Assembly: GCA_037045225.1 (NCBI GenBank)
Contig: JBAOHZ010000009.1
Span: forward strand, 992,001 to 1,056,000
Source: Nitrospira sp.
GTDB taxonomy: Bacteria; Nitrospirota; Nitrospiria; Nitrospirales; Nitrospiraceae
Direction of reading: 5' to 3'
Length of the DNA stretch: 64,000 bases
The notes under the pieces: model-generated
The model's input: the letters and a program-made list of their open reading frames with translations, nothing else
Databases searched by the model: none
Told to the model about the DNA's origin: nothing
Made by a program: the position numbers and the translations under genes
Shown here: positions 43,301 to 53,098 of the stretch, piece by piece
Numbering within the stretch: the first letter of the stretch is position 1
Layout: each line of letters starts with the position of its first letter

Positions 43301-44272
43301 ATGCACTACGTTCATCTCGGGCGCTCTGGAGTACAGGTCAGCCGCCTCTGTTTAGGCACCATGAATTTCGGGCCGCAGACCTCCGAACGCGACAGCTTTG
43401 CCATCATGGACCAGGCGCTGGAACGGGGCATCAACTTTTTCGACAGCGCCAACGTCTATGGCAGGAAAGTCGGCGAAGGGGTGACGGAGCAGATTGTCGG
43501 GCGCTGGTTCGCCCAGGGCGGCGGGCGACGTGAAAAAGTGGTGTTGGCCACCAAAGTCTATGGCCGCATGGGCGACTGGCCCAACCAGTCGCGCCTCTCC
43601 GCCTTGCATATCAAACGCGCGTGCGAAGAGAGCCTCCGGCGTCTGCAGACAGACCACATTGACCTCTACCAAATGCACCACATCGATCGTGAGTGCCCGT
43701 GGGAAGAACTCTGGCAGGCGATGGATCAACTCTACCGCGAAGGGAAGGTGCTCTACGTCGGTAGCAGCAATTTCGCCGGCTGGCATATTGCACAGGCCCA
43801 AGAGCTGGCGAAATCACGCCACGTTCTGGGGCTCATCTCCGAACAAAGTCTTTACAACCTCCTCGAACGAACCGTCGAGCTGGAAGTCCTTCCGGCCTGT
43901 CAGGCCTATGGAATCGGGATCATTCCCTGGAGCCCCCTGGCGCGAGGCCTGCTTGGAGGGGCGCTGAGCGCGCACACGACCGGGCGACGGGCAGACGAGG
44001 ACGTTCGAAAAGACATCGAGACGCACCGCACAAAACTGGAAGCCTATGAACAGTTCTGCAACACACTGCCGGCCACACCGGCCGCCGTCGCCCTCGCCTG
44101 GCTGCTGCACCAACCGGCCGTGACATCGCCCATCATCGGTCCGCGCACCATGGAACAGCTGACATCCGCATTCCCGGCGTTGGAGTTGGCGCTGACTCCA
44201 GACCACCTCAAGACCTTGGACACCATCTTCCCCGGCCCCGGCGGCGCGGCCCCCGAGGCCTACGCCTGGTAA
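43301..44272 (+). CDS. Aldo/keto reductase
   Basis: The 323-residue NADPH-dependent oxidoreductase has the family tetrad: Asp and Tyr in FFDSANVYG, Lys in VVLATKVYG and His in YQMHHID. It also has LGLISEQSLYNLLERT, GIIPWSPLARGLLGG and SPIIGPRTMEQL, which place it near the YajO/Tas/Kv-beta group. The ATG at 43301 follows AAGGAG at 6 bases; the upstream ATG at 43286 sits on that site. The substrate is unknown. Confidence 0.92.
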   Translation: MHYVHLGRSGVQVSRLCLGTMNFGPQTSERDSFAIMDQALERGINFFDSANVYGRKVGEGVTEQIVGRWFAQGGGRREKVVLATKVYGRMGDWPNQSRLSALHIKRACEESLRRLQTDHIDLYQMHHIDRECPWEELWQAMDQLYREGKVLYVGSSNFAGWHIAQAQELAKSRHVLGLISEQSLYNLLERTVELEVLPACQAYGIGIIPWSPLARGLLGGALSAHTTGRRADEDVRKDIETHRTKLEAYEQFCNTLPATPAAVALAWLLHQPAVTSPIIGPRTMEQLTSAFPALELALTPDHLKTLDTIFPGPGGAAPEAYAW

Positions 44273-44320
44273 GCGCTGAGCACTGCAAGCAGGCGCAGGG
44301 GCGGGCAAGATGCGCGGAGG

Positions 44321-44764
44321 CTACAGGGTTGACTGAACAGCGCGCGGTTGCAGGAAGCGCCAGATCCAGGCCCCGAGTGTCGCGCCGATGGAATCCGCCA
44401 CCAGATCCAACGGATCTCCCTCGCGAAGCGGCACGAACAATTGATGGATCTCGTCACTCAGACCGTACAGCGCGCAACCGGCCACCGCCACGATGACCGC
44501 ATGGTCGGCCACCCAGGCGCCCGCGCCATGCCGACAGGCCCGATAGACCAAGGCCCCCAAAAGACCATACTCGCCGAGGTGCAAGACCTTGTCGGAGGTC
44601 TCCCCGAGAAACGACGAAACTGATTCCGGTGGACTCGACATCGACGACACCAGAAAAATCACTCCGGCATACAGAAAGACCGGCCCCCAGTACCGGAGAA
44701 CCGAGAGTGGAGACCGCAGCGACTCCGCGCCGAGGCCATTGGTGATCACCTGATTCGATGCCAT
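44321..44764 (-). CDS. VanZ-like membrane protein
   Basis: The 147-residue protein has about four membrane segments and the VanZ-family pattern: YAGVIFLVSSM, DKVLHLGEYGLLGALVYRA, and YGLSDEIHQLFVPLREGDPL followed by LVADSIGATLGAW. VanZ gives low-level teicoplanin resistance in enterococci, but most family members have no defined role. The ATG at 44764 is chosen over a TTG at 44797. Confidence 0.85.
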   Translation of the reverse strand: MASNQVITNGLGAESLRSPLSVLRYWGPVFLYAGVIFLVSSMSSPPESVSSFLGETSDKVLHLGEYGLLGALVYRACRHGAGAWVADHAVIVAVAGCALYGLSDEIHQLFVPLREGDPLDLVADSIGATLGAWIWRFLQPRAVQSTL

Positions 44765-44921
44765 CTTTTCAATGCCCGATGTCTGCCGAATAGCCAATTC
44801 ATGACGACGGGATCACTCGCGCCCAGGCAAAAACAAACTACACCGACCTCGATCGCGCTGTTTCGTTGCAACGCTCCTACCCCTATGACATACTGCCCCT
44901 GAGTCTGCAAGAAACTTCCCG

Positions 44922-47126
44922 ATGAAAACCATTCAACTCTGCTTCCTCTGGCATATGCACCAGCCGTATTACACGGACCCGCTCACCGGGTCTGCGAGTA
45001 TGCCCTGGGTGCGCTTGCACGCTACAAAGGCCTACTTCGACATGGCCTTCCTCCTGGAGCGATTCCCGGAAGCCCGCTCGACCTTTAACTTCACTCCGTC
45101 GCTGCTGCTGCAACTGGAAGAGTTCTCCACCGGCCGCGTCCGCGATCTATTCCTGGAATATGCCCAGCGCCCGGCGGCCGACCTGACCCCGACTGAAAAG
45201 GCTTTCCTGATCCGCCATTTCTTCTCGGCCAACTGGGCCACCATGGTACGCCCCTTTCCTCGTTACCAGGAACTGCTGGTGAAACGCGGCGTCGATGTCC
45301 AGGGGCACGACCTCGATCGTCTGGCCAAACAATTTTCAACGCAGGAATTTCTCGACCTCCAGGTTTGGCACAATCTCGCCTGGTTCGGATACGGCAGCCT
45401 GCAGCGTTTTCCACGGCTGGCGGAATTGCGCGCGAAAAATCGGGGATTTACGGAAGAGGACAAGCAGGAAGTGCTGGCATTGCAACAGACCGCGATCCGG
45501 CAGATTGTTCCGATGTACAAGGCGCTTCAGGACCGTGGGCAAATCGAGTTGACCACCACGCCATTTTTTCATCCGATCCTGCCGCTGGTTATCGACTCGG
45601 AATTCACTCGCCGCGCCAGACCCGACCTGCCGCTGCCCGCTCGCTTCCACGCTCCTGCCGATGCCGAAGCCCAGGTGCGACGGGCGATCGAGTACCACAC
45701 ACACACGTTCGGCCGCCCCCCGGCTGGGCTCTGGCCGTCCGAGGGCTCGGTCTGTCCCGAGTTGTTGCCGATTCTGGGGCAAGCTGGAATTCGCTGGCTG
45801 GCCACTGACGAGGGCATCCTCTACCGGTCGCTCCGGATGGCCGACCAAGCCTGGAATCGCCATTATCACCTCTACCAGCCCTACGCAGTCGGCACCGCGG
45901 ATCAGCCGCTCACCATGGTGTTTCGCGATCGGGACATTTCCGACGCGTTCGGGTTCGTCTACCACAAGACCACACCGGAATCCGCCGCCGACGATGTGCT
46001 CCGACGAATCCGAGGCCTCGCCTACGACATTCCACTGGAGAACGGACTCCTGGCTGTTATTCTCGACGGGGAAAACCCTTGGGAGCATTATCACGACGGC
46101 GGCGAACGTTTCCTCTCTCTGCTGTTTCGCGCCTTCGAACAGGACGGGCTCCATATCGGCCACGGCATTCGCGTTCACTTGAATACCATCAGTGACGCCT
46201 TACAATCCGTTCCTCCCCCTCAACGCCTCGAGCAGTTGCACTCCGGCTCCTGGATCAACCAGGACTTCAAAATCTGGATCGGTCACCAGGAAGACAATCG
46301 TGGCTGGGACCTCCTGCAACACACGCGGTCGCGACTCGTCGAACTCACACCGTCATTGACGCCGGAACGAGCACGCGCAGCCTGGGACGAGCTCTATGCC
46401 GCCGAAGGCAGCGACTGGTTCTGGTGGTATGGCGACGACTTTGATACCGATTACAAGCAGGAATTCGACCGGCTGTTCCGCACCCACCTGCGCAACGTCT
46501 GGACCTACGCCGGAGTGACGCCGCCCGAGATCTTGAATCAGCCCCTGGTCGAGACCCGCACCCCGCAAGGCCTGGACCAGGTTCGATTCCCGTTGGCGTT
46601 AATTACGCCGACCCTCGACGGACTGTCCTCGAATTTTTTTGAATGGCGTGGGGCCGGGACCATTAACACGACGCCGCCGCTGGGAGCCATGTGGAAATCC
46701 GAAGGACTCTTCACCGCCATTCTCTTCGGATTCGACCGCGAACACCTCTACCTAAGACTGGATTTCGACGAGCGATCCCAGTCACGCCAGGACGCCTGTG
46801 TCGCAGAGTTGTACATCGGCTCAGGCATCCAGCAATATAAGTTGTCCTTTGCGCTGACCGCCGAGGGCGCGGACACGATCCTACTCACGCGAGCAGACGA
46901 ATCCGGCGCGTATCTGGACAGGGGCACCTTGAGCACGATCTGCCGCCGAACAATCTTGGAGCTGGGTATCCCCTTTAAGGAGCTGGGCATTGAGGTCGGC
47001 GCGGAATTGCGACTGACACTCACGGTCTCGGAACATGGGATGGAAATCGCCCGGTATCCCCATCACGGCCCGGCCACATTCAACCGACCGGGAGACGATT
47101 TTGAAGCCACAATGTGGCGAGTCTGA
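44922..47126 (+). CDS. Glycoside hydrolase family 57 protein
   Basis: GH57 enzymes cleave or branch alpha-glucans by a retaining mechanism. The 734-residue protein starts with the conserved FLWHMHQPYY, has the probable nucleophile Glu in GLWPSEGSVCPELLPIL, IRWLATDEGIL, the probable acid/base Asp in ILDGENPWEHYHDGGERFL, and a C-terminal beta-rich region of about 200 residues. No signal peptide is seen, so it is cytoplasmic. The GalT-like gene follows about 100 bases downstream, which points to intracellular glycogen or oligosaccharide metabolism. Confidence 0.92.
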   Translation: MKTIQLCFLWHMHQPYYTDPLTGSASMPWVRLHATKAYFDMAFLLERFPEARSTFNFTPSLLLQLEEFSTGRVRDLFLEYAQRPAADLTPTEKAFLIRHFFSANWATMVRPFPRYQELLVKRGVDVQGHDLDRLAKQFSTQEFLDLQVWHNLAWFGYGSLQRFPRLAELRAKNRGFTEEDKQEVLALQQTAIRQIVPMYKALQDRGQIELTTTPFFHPILPLVIDSEFTRRARPDLPLPARFHAPADAEAQVRRAIEYHTHTFGRPPAGLWPSEGSVCPELLPILGQAGIRWLATDEGILYRSLRMADQAWNRHYHLYQPYAVGTADQPLTMVFRDRDISDAFGFVYHKTTPESAADDVLRRIRGLAYDIPLENGLLAVILDGENPWEHYHDGGERFLSLLFRAFEQDGLHIGHGIRVHLNTISDALQSVPPPQRLEQLHSGSWINQDFKIWIGHQEDNRGWDLLQHTRSRLVELTPSLTPERARAAWDELYAAEGSDWFWWYGDDFDTDYKQEFDRLFRTHLRNVWTYAGVTPPEILNQPLVETRTPQGLDQVRFPLALITPTLDGLSSNFFEWRGAGTINTTPPLGAMWKSEGLFTAILFGFDREHLYLRLDFDERSQSRQDACVAELYIGSGIQQYKLSFALTAEGADTILLTRADESGAYLDRGTLSTICRRTILELGIPFKELGIEVGAELRLTLTVSEHGMEIARYPHHGPATFNRPGDDFEATMWRV

Positions 47127-47229
47127 ACGACAATACTTGCTGTCTCGTGTTCATGGAGGCATTCACCCTGCGCCCCGTCATTGAACAGCGAGCATTGCGT
47201 ATTGATCATTGGCAACTAGAGGAGTCGAG

Positions 47230-48231
47230 ATGCCCGAATTAAGAAGAGATCCGATCGTCGGCCGCTGGGTCATCATTTCAACCGAACGCGGCGGACGCCC
47301 CCAAGATCTGCACATGCCGTCGGCACCGCTGCCGTCGGCGTCCATGTGTCCGTTTTGTCCGGGACAGGAGCGCCTGACGCCTAAGGAAATTCTGGCGTAC
47401 CGCCCGCATGCCTCGGAGCCGGACAGTCCGAATTGGACCGTGCGAGTCATCCCCAATAAGTTTCCCGCCCTGCATGTGGAAGGGGACATGGGACGGGAAG
47501 GCCTCGGGCTCTATGACCGGATGAACGGGATCGGCGCCCATGAAGTCATCATCGAAACCCCGACGCACAAAGAACGCCTCAGCGACTTGTCGGCAAAGCG
47601 GCTCGAGGATGTGCTCTGGGCCTATCGCGATCGGATCCTCGACCTCAAGAAAGATCTTCGGCTACGGTATATTTTGATCTTCAAGAATCAAGGCGCGGCG
47701 GCAGGCGCGACGCTGGAACACAGCCATTCCCAACTCATTGCCCTGCCCGTCGTCCCCACCAGCGTCCTCGAAGAAATCGACGGCTGCCGGCAACATTTCC
47801 AGCAGAAGGAACGTTGTATCTATTGCGACATCCTGCGGCAGGAATCAGCGGAAGGCGCCCGTGTGGTGCTGGAGAATCCGGAATTTCTCTGCCTGACCCC
47901 CTACGCCCCGCGCTTTCCGTTTGAAATGTGGATCCTCCCGAAACGACACACGGGATATTTCGAAGAATGTCAACGCACCCAATTTGAATTTCTGGCGCCG
48001 ATCCTCGGCGAAGCCTTACGGCGCATGGATGCCGTGCTGGCTCACCCGGCCTACAACTTCATTCTGCACAGCTCGCCACTGCATGAGAAGACGGGAGATT
48101 TCTATCACTGGCATATCGAAATCATCCCGAAGCTGACCCAGGTCGCCGGATTCGAGTGGGGCACGGGGTTTTACATCAACCCGGTCGCACCGGAAGAATC
48201 AGCCAAGTGCCTCCGCGACGCCATCCTGTAA
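47230..48231 (+). CDS. galT: Galactose-1-phosphate uridylyltransferase family enzyme
   Basis: The 333-residue protein is of the HIT superfamily: LRRDPIVGRWVIISTERGGR at the start, zinc ligands CPFCPG, FKNQGAAAGATLEHSHSQL, and the active-site HxH in FYHWHIEIIPKL. It would exchange UMP (or AMP, in ADP-glucose phosphorylase-like members) between a nucleotide sugar and a hexose-1-phosphate. The ATG at 47230 has GAGGAG 5 bases before it. Its pairing with a GH57 gene suggests use of glucan or galactose-derived sugars rather than a classical gal operon; no galK or galE is nearby. Confidence 0.88.
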   Translation: MPELRRDPIVGRWVIISTERGGRPQDLHMPSAPLPSASMCPFCPGQERLTPKEILAYRPHASEPDSPNWTVRVIPNKFPALHVEGDMGREGLGLYDRMNGIGAHEVIIETPTHKERLSDLSAKRLEDVLWAYRDRILDLKKDLRLRYILIFKNQGAAAGATLEHSHSQLIALPVVPTSVLEEIDGCRQHFQQKERCIYCDILRQESAEGARVVLENPEFLCLTPYAPRFPFEMWILPKRHTGYFEECQRTQFEFLAPILGEALRRMDAVLAHPAYNFILHSSPLHEKTGDFYHWHIEIIPKLTQVAGFEWGTGFYINPVAPEESAKCLRDAIL

Positions 48232-48533
48232 CGGGGCAGATCGCAGGTAGACAGCACGCCCTTCACGGCTTCGCGCGGACGGAGGGATGTTCGCTTACCC
48301 TCCGCCGACCTTCCTCCGCCACCTATAGGTAATTCGCAGTCGGGTCCGCCCTGACCTTCTTGAGCATCATCGGCCTACTGGTGTGCCACATCATCGCGGG
48401 GATCAAGTAGCCAACAGCAGGTCGCACCCCATTCCTCCCCCTACCGACCGCGCCGCCCGCGCACCGGCTCACGACCGAACCTCGACGCGCCAACCACATT
48501 GCAATCCCACACAACTCAGCCGTATCATCGCGC
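48232..48533. other. About 300 bases with no supported gene
   Basis: Between the GalT-like and the ubiquitin-like genes. A short inverted pair CCTCCGCC/GGCGGAGG-like occurs around 48298-48322, but no clear terminator or gene can be supported. Confidence 0.35.
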
Positions 48534-48731
48534 ATGCTTGTTCATCTCAGTCATCCACAACGCCAGGTTGAAATCAAAGGACCCAAACGCACCAAGGAAT
48601 TGCTACGCGAACTCAATCTGGTGATTGAGGCGCATCTCGTCATCCGGGGCGATGAACTGGTCACGGAAGATGAAATGCTCGCGGATGCCGACCAGATTGA
48701 AATCCGGCCGGTGATCTCCGGCGGAAGATAG
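48534..48731 (+). CDS. Ubiquitin-like sulfur carrier (MoaD/ThiS/TtuB type)
   Basis: The 65-residue protein has the beta-grasp pattern (MLVHLSHPQRQVEIKGPKRT, LLRELNLVIEAHLVIRGDEL) and ends ADQIEIRPVISGGR. Carriers of this family end in Gly-Gly, which is adenylated and then thiocarboxylated; here one Arg follows. It is placed 102 bases before a TtuA-type tRNA thiolase, which makes a TtuB-like sulfur donor role likely. The terminal Arg would have to be removed, or it marks a variant mechanism. Confidence 0.8.
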   Translation: MLVHLSHPQRQVEIKGPKRTKELLRELNLVIEAHLVIRGDELVTEDEMLADADQIEIRPVISGGR

Positions 48732-48833
48732 CCGTCAGTTGTCAGCACTCGGCTTTCAACTCACAGTTTGGCGGAATGTGATCCTGCCTGTTGCTGAACG
48801 CTGCCCACTGCAGACCGAAAGTGTGATGAAACC

Positions 48834-49772
48834 ATGAATTGCGGCAAGTGCAAAACCAAAGCCGTCATCAGCCTCCCGCGACACAATGCCGCCTTCTGCA
48901 AGAGCTGCTTCACAACCTTCGTGCACGAGCAGGTCGCGCGCGCGATCAAATCGTTCAAGATGTTTACGCCCGAGGATCGCATCCTGGTGGCGGTCTCCGG
49001 CGGCAAAGATAGCCTCGCTTTGTGGCACATCCTCCTCAAGCTCGGCTACCGCGCCGATGCGCTCTATGTGAATCTCGGCATCGGCAGCTACTCTGAAGAA
49101 TCGCATCGGAAAGTGCGGCACTACGCGGACAACGTGGCCGCTGCCCATGGCGCCAAACTGATCGTCCATGTCGTCGAGCAGGAAGCCGGCGCCGGCATTC
49201 GTGAATTGGCCACCATTCTTCATCGCCCTACCTGTTCGACCTGCGGGACCATCAAACGATACCAATTTAATCGCGCCGCAGTAGAACAGGACTATGACGT
49301 GATGGCCACGGGCCACAATCTCGACGACGAAGCTGCTCGCCTCTTAGGCAACGTGTTGCACTGGCAGGATGAATATCTGGACAAGCAAAGCCCCACCTTG
49401 CCGGCCTCCGTCGAAGGGTTCGCCAAGAAGGTGAAACCGCTTTGCCGATTGTCGGAACGCGAGATCGCCGCTTACGCGGTCGTCAATCGCATCGATTACA
49501 TCGTCGAAGAATGCCCGATGGCGAAGGGATCCAAGATGATCCTCTATAAAGAGGTCCTCAACCGGCTGGAAACGGAATCGCCCGGCACGAAACAACGTTT
49601 TTATTGGGGGTTTCTAGAGAAGCAAACCAAGCCGGAGCCCACCACCGAATCCATGGCCGAGAAGGATCAGCGCACACTCCACCCTTGCCAATCCTGCGGA
49701 CAACCCACCACCGCCGACACCTGCTCCTACTGCAAGATGATGGCAAAAGCCAAGACCGCCACACCTCGTTGA
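48834..49772 (+). CDS. ttuA: tRNA 2-thiolation enzyme, TtuA/TtcA/Ncs6 family
   Basis: The 312-residue protein has an N-terminal zinc-binding pair (CGKC at residues 3-6 and CKSC at 22-25), the PP-loop VAVSGGKDSLALWH, the Fe-S Cys pair in TCSTCGTIKRYQ, a third Cys in VEECPMAKGSK and ATGHNLDDEAARLL, then a C-terminal zinc pair CQSCG...CSYC. The two zinc fingers match TtuA (2-thiouridine at tRNA position 54 in thermophiles) and archaeal NcsA rather than TtcA. The ubiquitin-like gene just upstream supports a TtuA/TtuB pair. Which tRNA position is modified cannot be told. Confidence 0.85.
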   Translation: MNCGKCKTKAVISLPRHNAAFCKSCFTTFVHEQVARAIKSFKMFTPEDRILVAVSGGKDSLALWHILLKLGYRADALYVNLGIGSYSEESHRKVRHYADNVAAAHGAKLIVHVVEQEAGAGIRELATILHRPTCSTCGTIKRYQFNRAAVEQDYDVMATGHNLDDEAARLLGNVLHWQDEYLDKQSPTLPASVEGFAKKVKPLCRLSEREIAAYAVVNRIDYIVEECPMAKGSKMILYKEVLNRLETESPGTKQRFYWGFLEKQTKPEPTTESMAEKDQRTLHPCQSCGQPTTADTCSYCKMMAKAKTATPR

Positions 49773-49814
49773 GCTCGTCCCAAACGACACATGAAGCGTC
49801 GGCCAGCGCTCCCG

Positions 49815-50501
49815 TCAATACAAACTCTTGCTGACCTCACTCGACCGGACACTCTCATTCCCATTCACGTCATACGCCGTCACCGCAAAGTAATAGGTCG
49901 TTCCGAGTTGCAGATTGCCGACCGTATGCGACGTGACAGCGCCGACATTGACCGGTGGGCCGTACACCCCGGATGCGGTCCCTACGTAGACGTTGTATCC
50001 GGCTAGGTCACTTTCCGTATTCGCCGCCCAGGTCAGCGTCGCTGACGTGCTGGATTTACTCGTACCTGTGCCCGTATCGGAAGATGTAGACGGCGACACG
50101 ATGAGCGTGACAGGAATGGAGACGGATCCCCCCTTGCTGATGGTAATGGTCACCGCTCCGCTGTAACTGCCGGCGGCCAAACCAGTGGTATCCACCGAGA
50201 CAACCACTTGCGCGGATGTCGTCATCACCCCGGACGCAGCAGAGGCACTCAGCCAGGCAGCATTGTCACTGCTCGCCCAACTCACCTGCCTGGAGGTTTT
50301 CTTGTAGAAATCTATGACTTGACTCGAAGGGCTGGGGCCCCCTTGCACGGCCTGAAACGTGAGACTTGAGGGACTGACTTGAACCGCCCAGGCAGCAGGC
50401 AGCACAACCAGGGTCAGCAACGATACCAACAAGCCAGCAATACAGACACGCCACCGTAATCTCAGAGCTGGCGAAGTGGCCCCTTGTTTCTTCCCGATCA
50501 T
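49815..50501 (-). CDS. Exported BACON-like plus fibronectin type III protein
   Basis: The 228-residue product has a signal peptide (about residues 15-40, ending AAWA), a beta-sandwich domain typical of BACON-like modules (VSPSSLTFQAVQGGPSPSSQ, SWASSDNAAWLSASAASGVM, GLAAGSYSGAVTITI), a Ser/Thr linker, and a fibronectin type III domain (ATLTWAANTESDLAGYNVYV, LGTTYYFAVTAYDVNGNES). It is likely secreted and may bind carbohydrate or proteins. The ATG at 50501 has GGAGG 4 bases upstream; the longer frame to 50660 lacks a plausible start. Confidence 0.82.
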   Translation of the reverse strand: MIGKKQGATSPALRLRWRVCIAGLLVSLLTLVVLPAAWAVQVSPSSLTFQAVQGGPSPSSQVIDFYKKTSRQVSWASSDNAAWLSASAASGVMTTSAQVVVSVDTTGLAAGSYSGAVTITISKGGSVSIPVTLIVSPSTSSDTGTGTSKSSTSATLTWAANTESDLAGYNVYVGTASGVYGPPVNVGAVTSHTVGNLQLGTTYYFAVTAYDVNGNESVRSSEVSKSLY

Positions 50502-50816
50502 GATTCCTCCATCCTGTCCTACACCGTCAACACAGACGGCCGCCTGTTTGAAACTATGGCGATACCCCTCACCGCATGAATGAGTCAGGCATGTGTCTCT
50601 AAGAAAGCACCGGTCATGCCACAGGGGCAGGACAAGAAAAATACCAAACTTTTCAAGCATATCGTCCCAAAGCCCACGGATTCGTCAATATGACAGTGTA
50701 GGCCTGATGATCCGCAAACGACCCGAATTGAACAGGACAGCACCTTTAATTCTCTTTCCCCGCCCACTGGGGAATTTTGCATCGCCTCGCTCGACTGTGT
50801 ATAACCTGAGAGAGTG

Positions 50817-52190
50817 ATGCGATGGATTTCCCTCTCTCAGCGCATCCCGCGCATATCAGTCTCTCCCCTGAGAGTCCCTCGCTGGTTCGGACTGCTGGCG
50901 CTCCTGCTTACTGTGCTGTCGGTCAGCCGACCCCAGGCTGAGTCCGCGCCGCAGCCAGGAGCCGGAACCCAAGCGACTCCCATCACCCTACGTTTCGTCT
51001 CCTGGAAGCCCGATCACCCGCGCGTATGGGACGAAGCCCTTGCCGAGTTCACACAAGCTTACCCTCACATTTCGGTGGTGCGCGAACTGGCCCCCCACAG
51101 CTCCACCGCGTATCACGATCTGCTGACGCAGAAGCTGAAAAATCGTGATACCACAGTCGATGTCTTTTTCATGGACGTCATCTGGGTGCCGGAGTTCGCG
51201 GAAGCCGGGTGGGCTCGTCGGCTCGACGAGCGATTTGCTCCGGCCATGCGCGAGCAGTTTCTCCCCGCCACCATCGAAGTCGGTCGATATTCCGACCATC
51301 TCTATGGGGTCCCCAGTCGCATCGATGCCGGGTTGCTCTACTACCGCTCTGATTTGTTGACCAAGTACGGCTTCTCACCCCCGACGACCTGGGACGAACT
51401 GGCCCGGCAGGCGGAAACCATCGTCACCGGGGAGCGATCGACGAACCCAACGCTGCGCGGCTACACGGCTCAATTCAAACAGTACGAAGGCCTCGTCTGT
51501 AACCTGCTGGAGTTTATCCATGGCCATGGCGGCAGCCTGCTGACAGCGGATGGAACACATTCCACTCTGGCCAGCCCCGAAGCGTTGGCTGCTGTGCAGT
51601 TCGTTCGTGACCGGGTGATCGGCAGGCTCGCATCACGCGCGGCGCTCACTTATCAAGAACCGGAATCCCTCTCCGTCTTTCTGCAAGGCCATGCCGTCTT
51701 TCACCGGAACTGGCCCTATGCATGGGAACTGGCCAACAACCGAACTCGCTCGACCGTCGCCGGACAGGTCGCCGTCATGCCACTTCCGGGACTCACTGAA
51801 GGACACACCGCAGCGGCACTCGGGGGCTGGCTCTACGGCATCAGCACGTACTCGCAACATCCGGACGAAGCCTGGGCACTCATCGAATTTCTTTCCGGCC
51901 AGGCCATGCAAAAGAAGTTCGCGCAGGAGGCCGGCATTGCGCCGTCTCGTCAGGCGTTGTTTTCAGACCCGGATCTGCTGGCGACTGCGCCACAACTGCG
52001 CACCCACTTGGACGTACTCCGGTCTGCGACCGCTCGCCCGCGTTCCCCCCTGTATCCCGCCGTCTCACATGCACTGCAACGGTATTTCAGCCGGGCCCTC
52101 GCCATCGACGGCCTCGACCTCGCACAAGAGGCGGCCGTCACCGACGCCCACATCGATCGTCTGCTCGCACTCACGAGAGTGACGCCATGA
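50817..52190 (+). CDS. Sugar ABC transporter, substrate-binding protein
   Basis: The 457-residue family 1 extracellular solute-binding protein has an N-terminal signal (RWFGLLALLLTVLSVS), ITLRFVSWKPDHPRVWDEAL, VFFMDVIWVPEFAEAGWARR, PSRIDAGLLYYRSDLLTKYG and GGWLYGISTYSQHPDEAWAL. This is the MalE/TreS-type family. The stop overlaps the start of the first permease by 4 bases. The likely ligand is a di- or oligosaccharide such as maltose or trehalose, inferred from the family. Confidence 0.92.
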   Translation: MRWISLSQRIPRISVSPLRVPRWFGLLALLLTVLSVSRPQAESAPQPGAGTQATPITLRFVSWKPDHPRVWDEALAEFTQAYPHISVVRELAPHSSTAYHDLLTQKLKNRDTTVDVFFMDVIWVPEFAEAGWARRLDERFAPAMREQFLPATIEVGRYSDHLYGVPSRIDAGLLYYRSDLLTKYGFSPPTTWDELARQAETIVTGERSTNPTLRGYTAQFKQYEGLVCNLLEFIHGHGGSLLTADGTHSTLASPEALAAVQFVRDRVIGRLASRAALTYQEPESLSVFLQGHAVFHRNWPYAWELANNRTRSTVAGQVAVMPLPGLTEGHTAAALGGWLYGISTYSQHPDEAWALIEFLSGQAMQKKFAQEAGIAPSRQALFSDPDLLATAPQLRTHLDVLRSATARPRSPLYPAVSHALQRYFSRALAIDGLDLAQEAAVTDAHIDRLLALTRVTP

Positions 52191-53098
52191 GCCGCTCAGC
52201 CTCAATCCTCCGACATCGAGAGAGCCTGGCGGCCTGGACCATGGTGGCCCCGGCCCTGCTGGTGACCATGGTCTTTGCGCTCTACCCGGTTCTGGATTCG
52301 CTCTGGCTCAGCCTACACAATATCTTCATCGGACTCCCGCAGCTCGGCAGTCCGTTCGTCGGTCTGGACAACTATGTGGCGCTGCTCCACGATCCCGTCG
52401 CGCAGCAGGCGCTGTTCGTCACCCTCGCCTTTGTCCTCCTCTCGACACTGCTCGAGTTGGCCTGCGGGCTGATCATCGCCCTCGTGATTCATGAGCAGTT
52501 TCGCGGACGTGGTCTCGTTCGGGCCGCCATCCTGATTCCCTGGGCTATTCCTACGGTGGTGGCGTCGCAGCTGTGGCGCTACATTTTCAACGACCAGTAC
52601 GGGTTCGCAAATTTATTGTTGTTCGGTGAACGCGTCACCGACTACATCCCCTGGCTGGCCTATCCGGGCGTGGCCTTTGGCATCATTGTACTGGCCGACG
52701 TTTGGAAGACCTCCTCCTTTGCGGCGCTGCTGATCCTCGCCGGCATCCAGGTCATTCCCAACGATCTCTACGACGCAGCGCGTGTGGATGGGGCCACTGT
52801 CTGGCAGCGATTTTGGCACATCACTCTGCCGCTGCTGAAGCCGGCGCTGTTGCTCGCACTCTTATTTCGCACCATGGATGCGTTTCGTGTCTTCGATCTG
52901 GTGTTCGTGATGACACAAGGCGGCCCGGGCGACGCCACGCAGGTCCTGCAGTTCTATGGCTACCAAACCCTGTTCACGGAGGGCCGCATCGGGTATGGCT
53001 CTGCGGTCTCCGTGGCCGTATTCCTGATGATCCTGGCGCTGTCGTTGACGTATCTGCGCGCCATCGGGTCGAGCCTCCTGGAGCGCAGACGAACATGA
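52187..53098 (+). CDS. Sugar ABC transporter permease (MalF type)
   Basis: The 303-residue protein has six membrane segments and the EAA loop LYDAARVDGATVWQRFWHIT LP that docks the ATPase (spread over residues near 195-215). LAAWTMVAPALLVTMVFALY marks the first helix. It is coupled to the binding protein upstream and the second permease downstream by 4-base overlaps. Confidence 0.93.
   Translation: MSRSASILRHRESLAAWTMVAPALLVTMVFALYPVLDSLWLSLHNIFIGLPQLGSPFVGLDNYVALLHDPVAQQALFVTLAFVLLSTLLELACGLIIALVIHEQFRGRGLVRAAILIPWAIPTVVASQLWRYIFNDQYGFANLLLFGERVTDYIPWLAYPGVAFGIIVLADVWKTSSFAALLILAGIQVIPNDLYDAARVDGATVWQRFWHITLPLLKPALLLALLFRTMDAFRVFDLVFVMTQGGPGDATQVLQFYGYQTLFTEGRIGYGSAVSVAVFLMILALSLTYLRAIGSSLLERRRT

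Noticed and set aside
52702..53094. N-terminal extension of the second ABC permease
   Set aside because: The extension lies inside the first permease gene in another frame; the real start is the ATG at 53095, overlapping the upstream stop.
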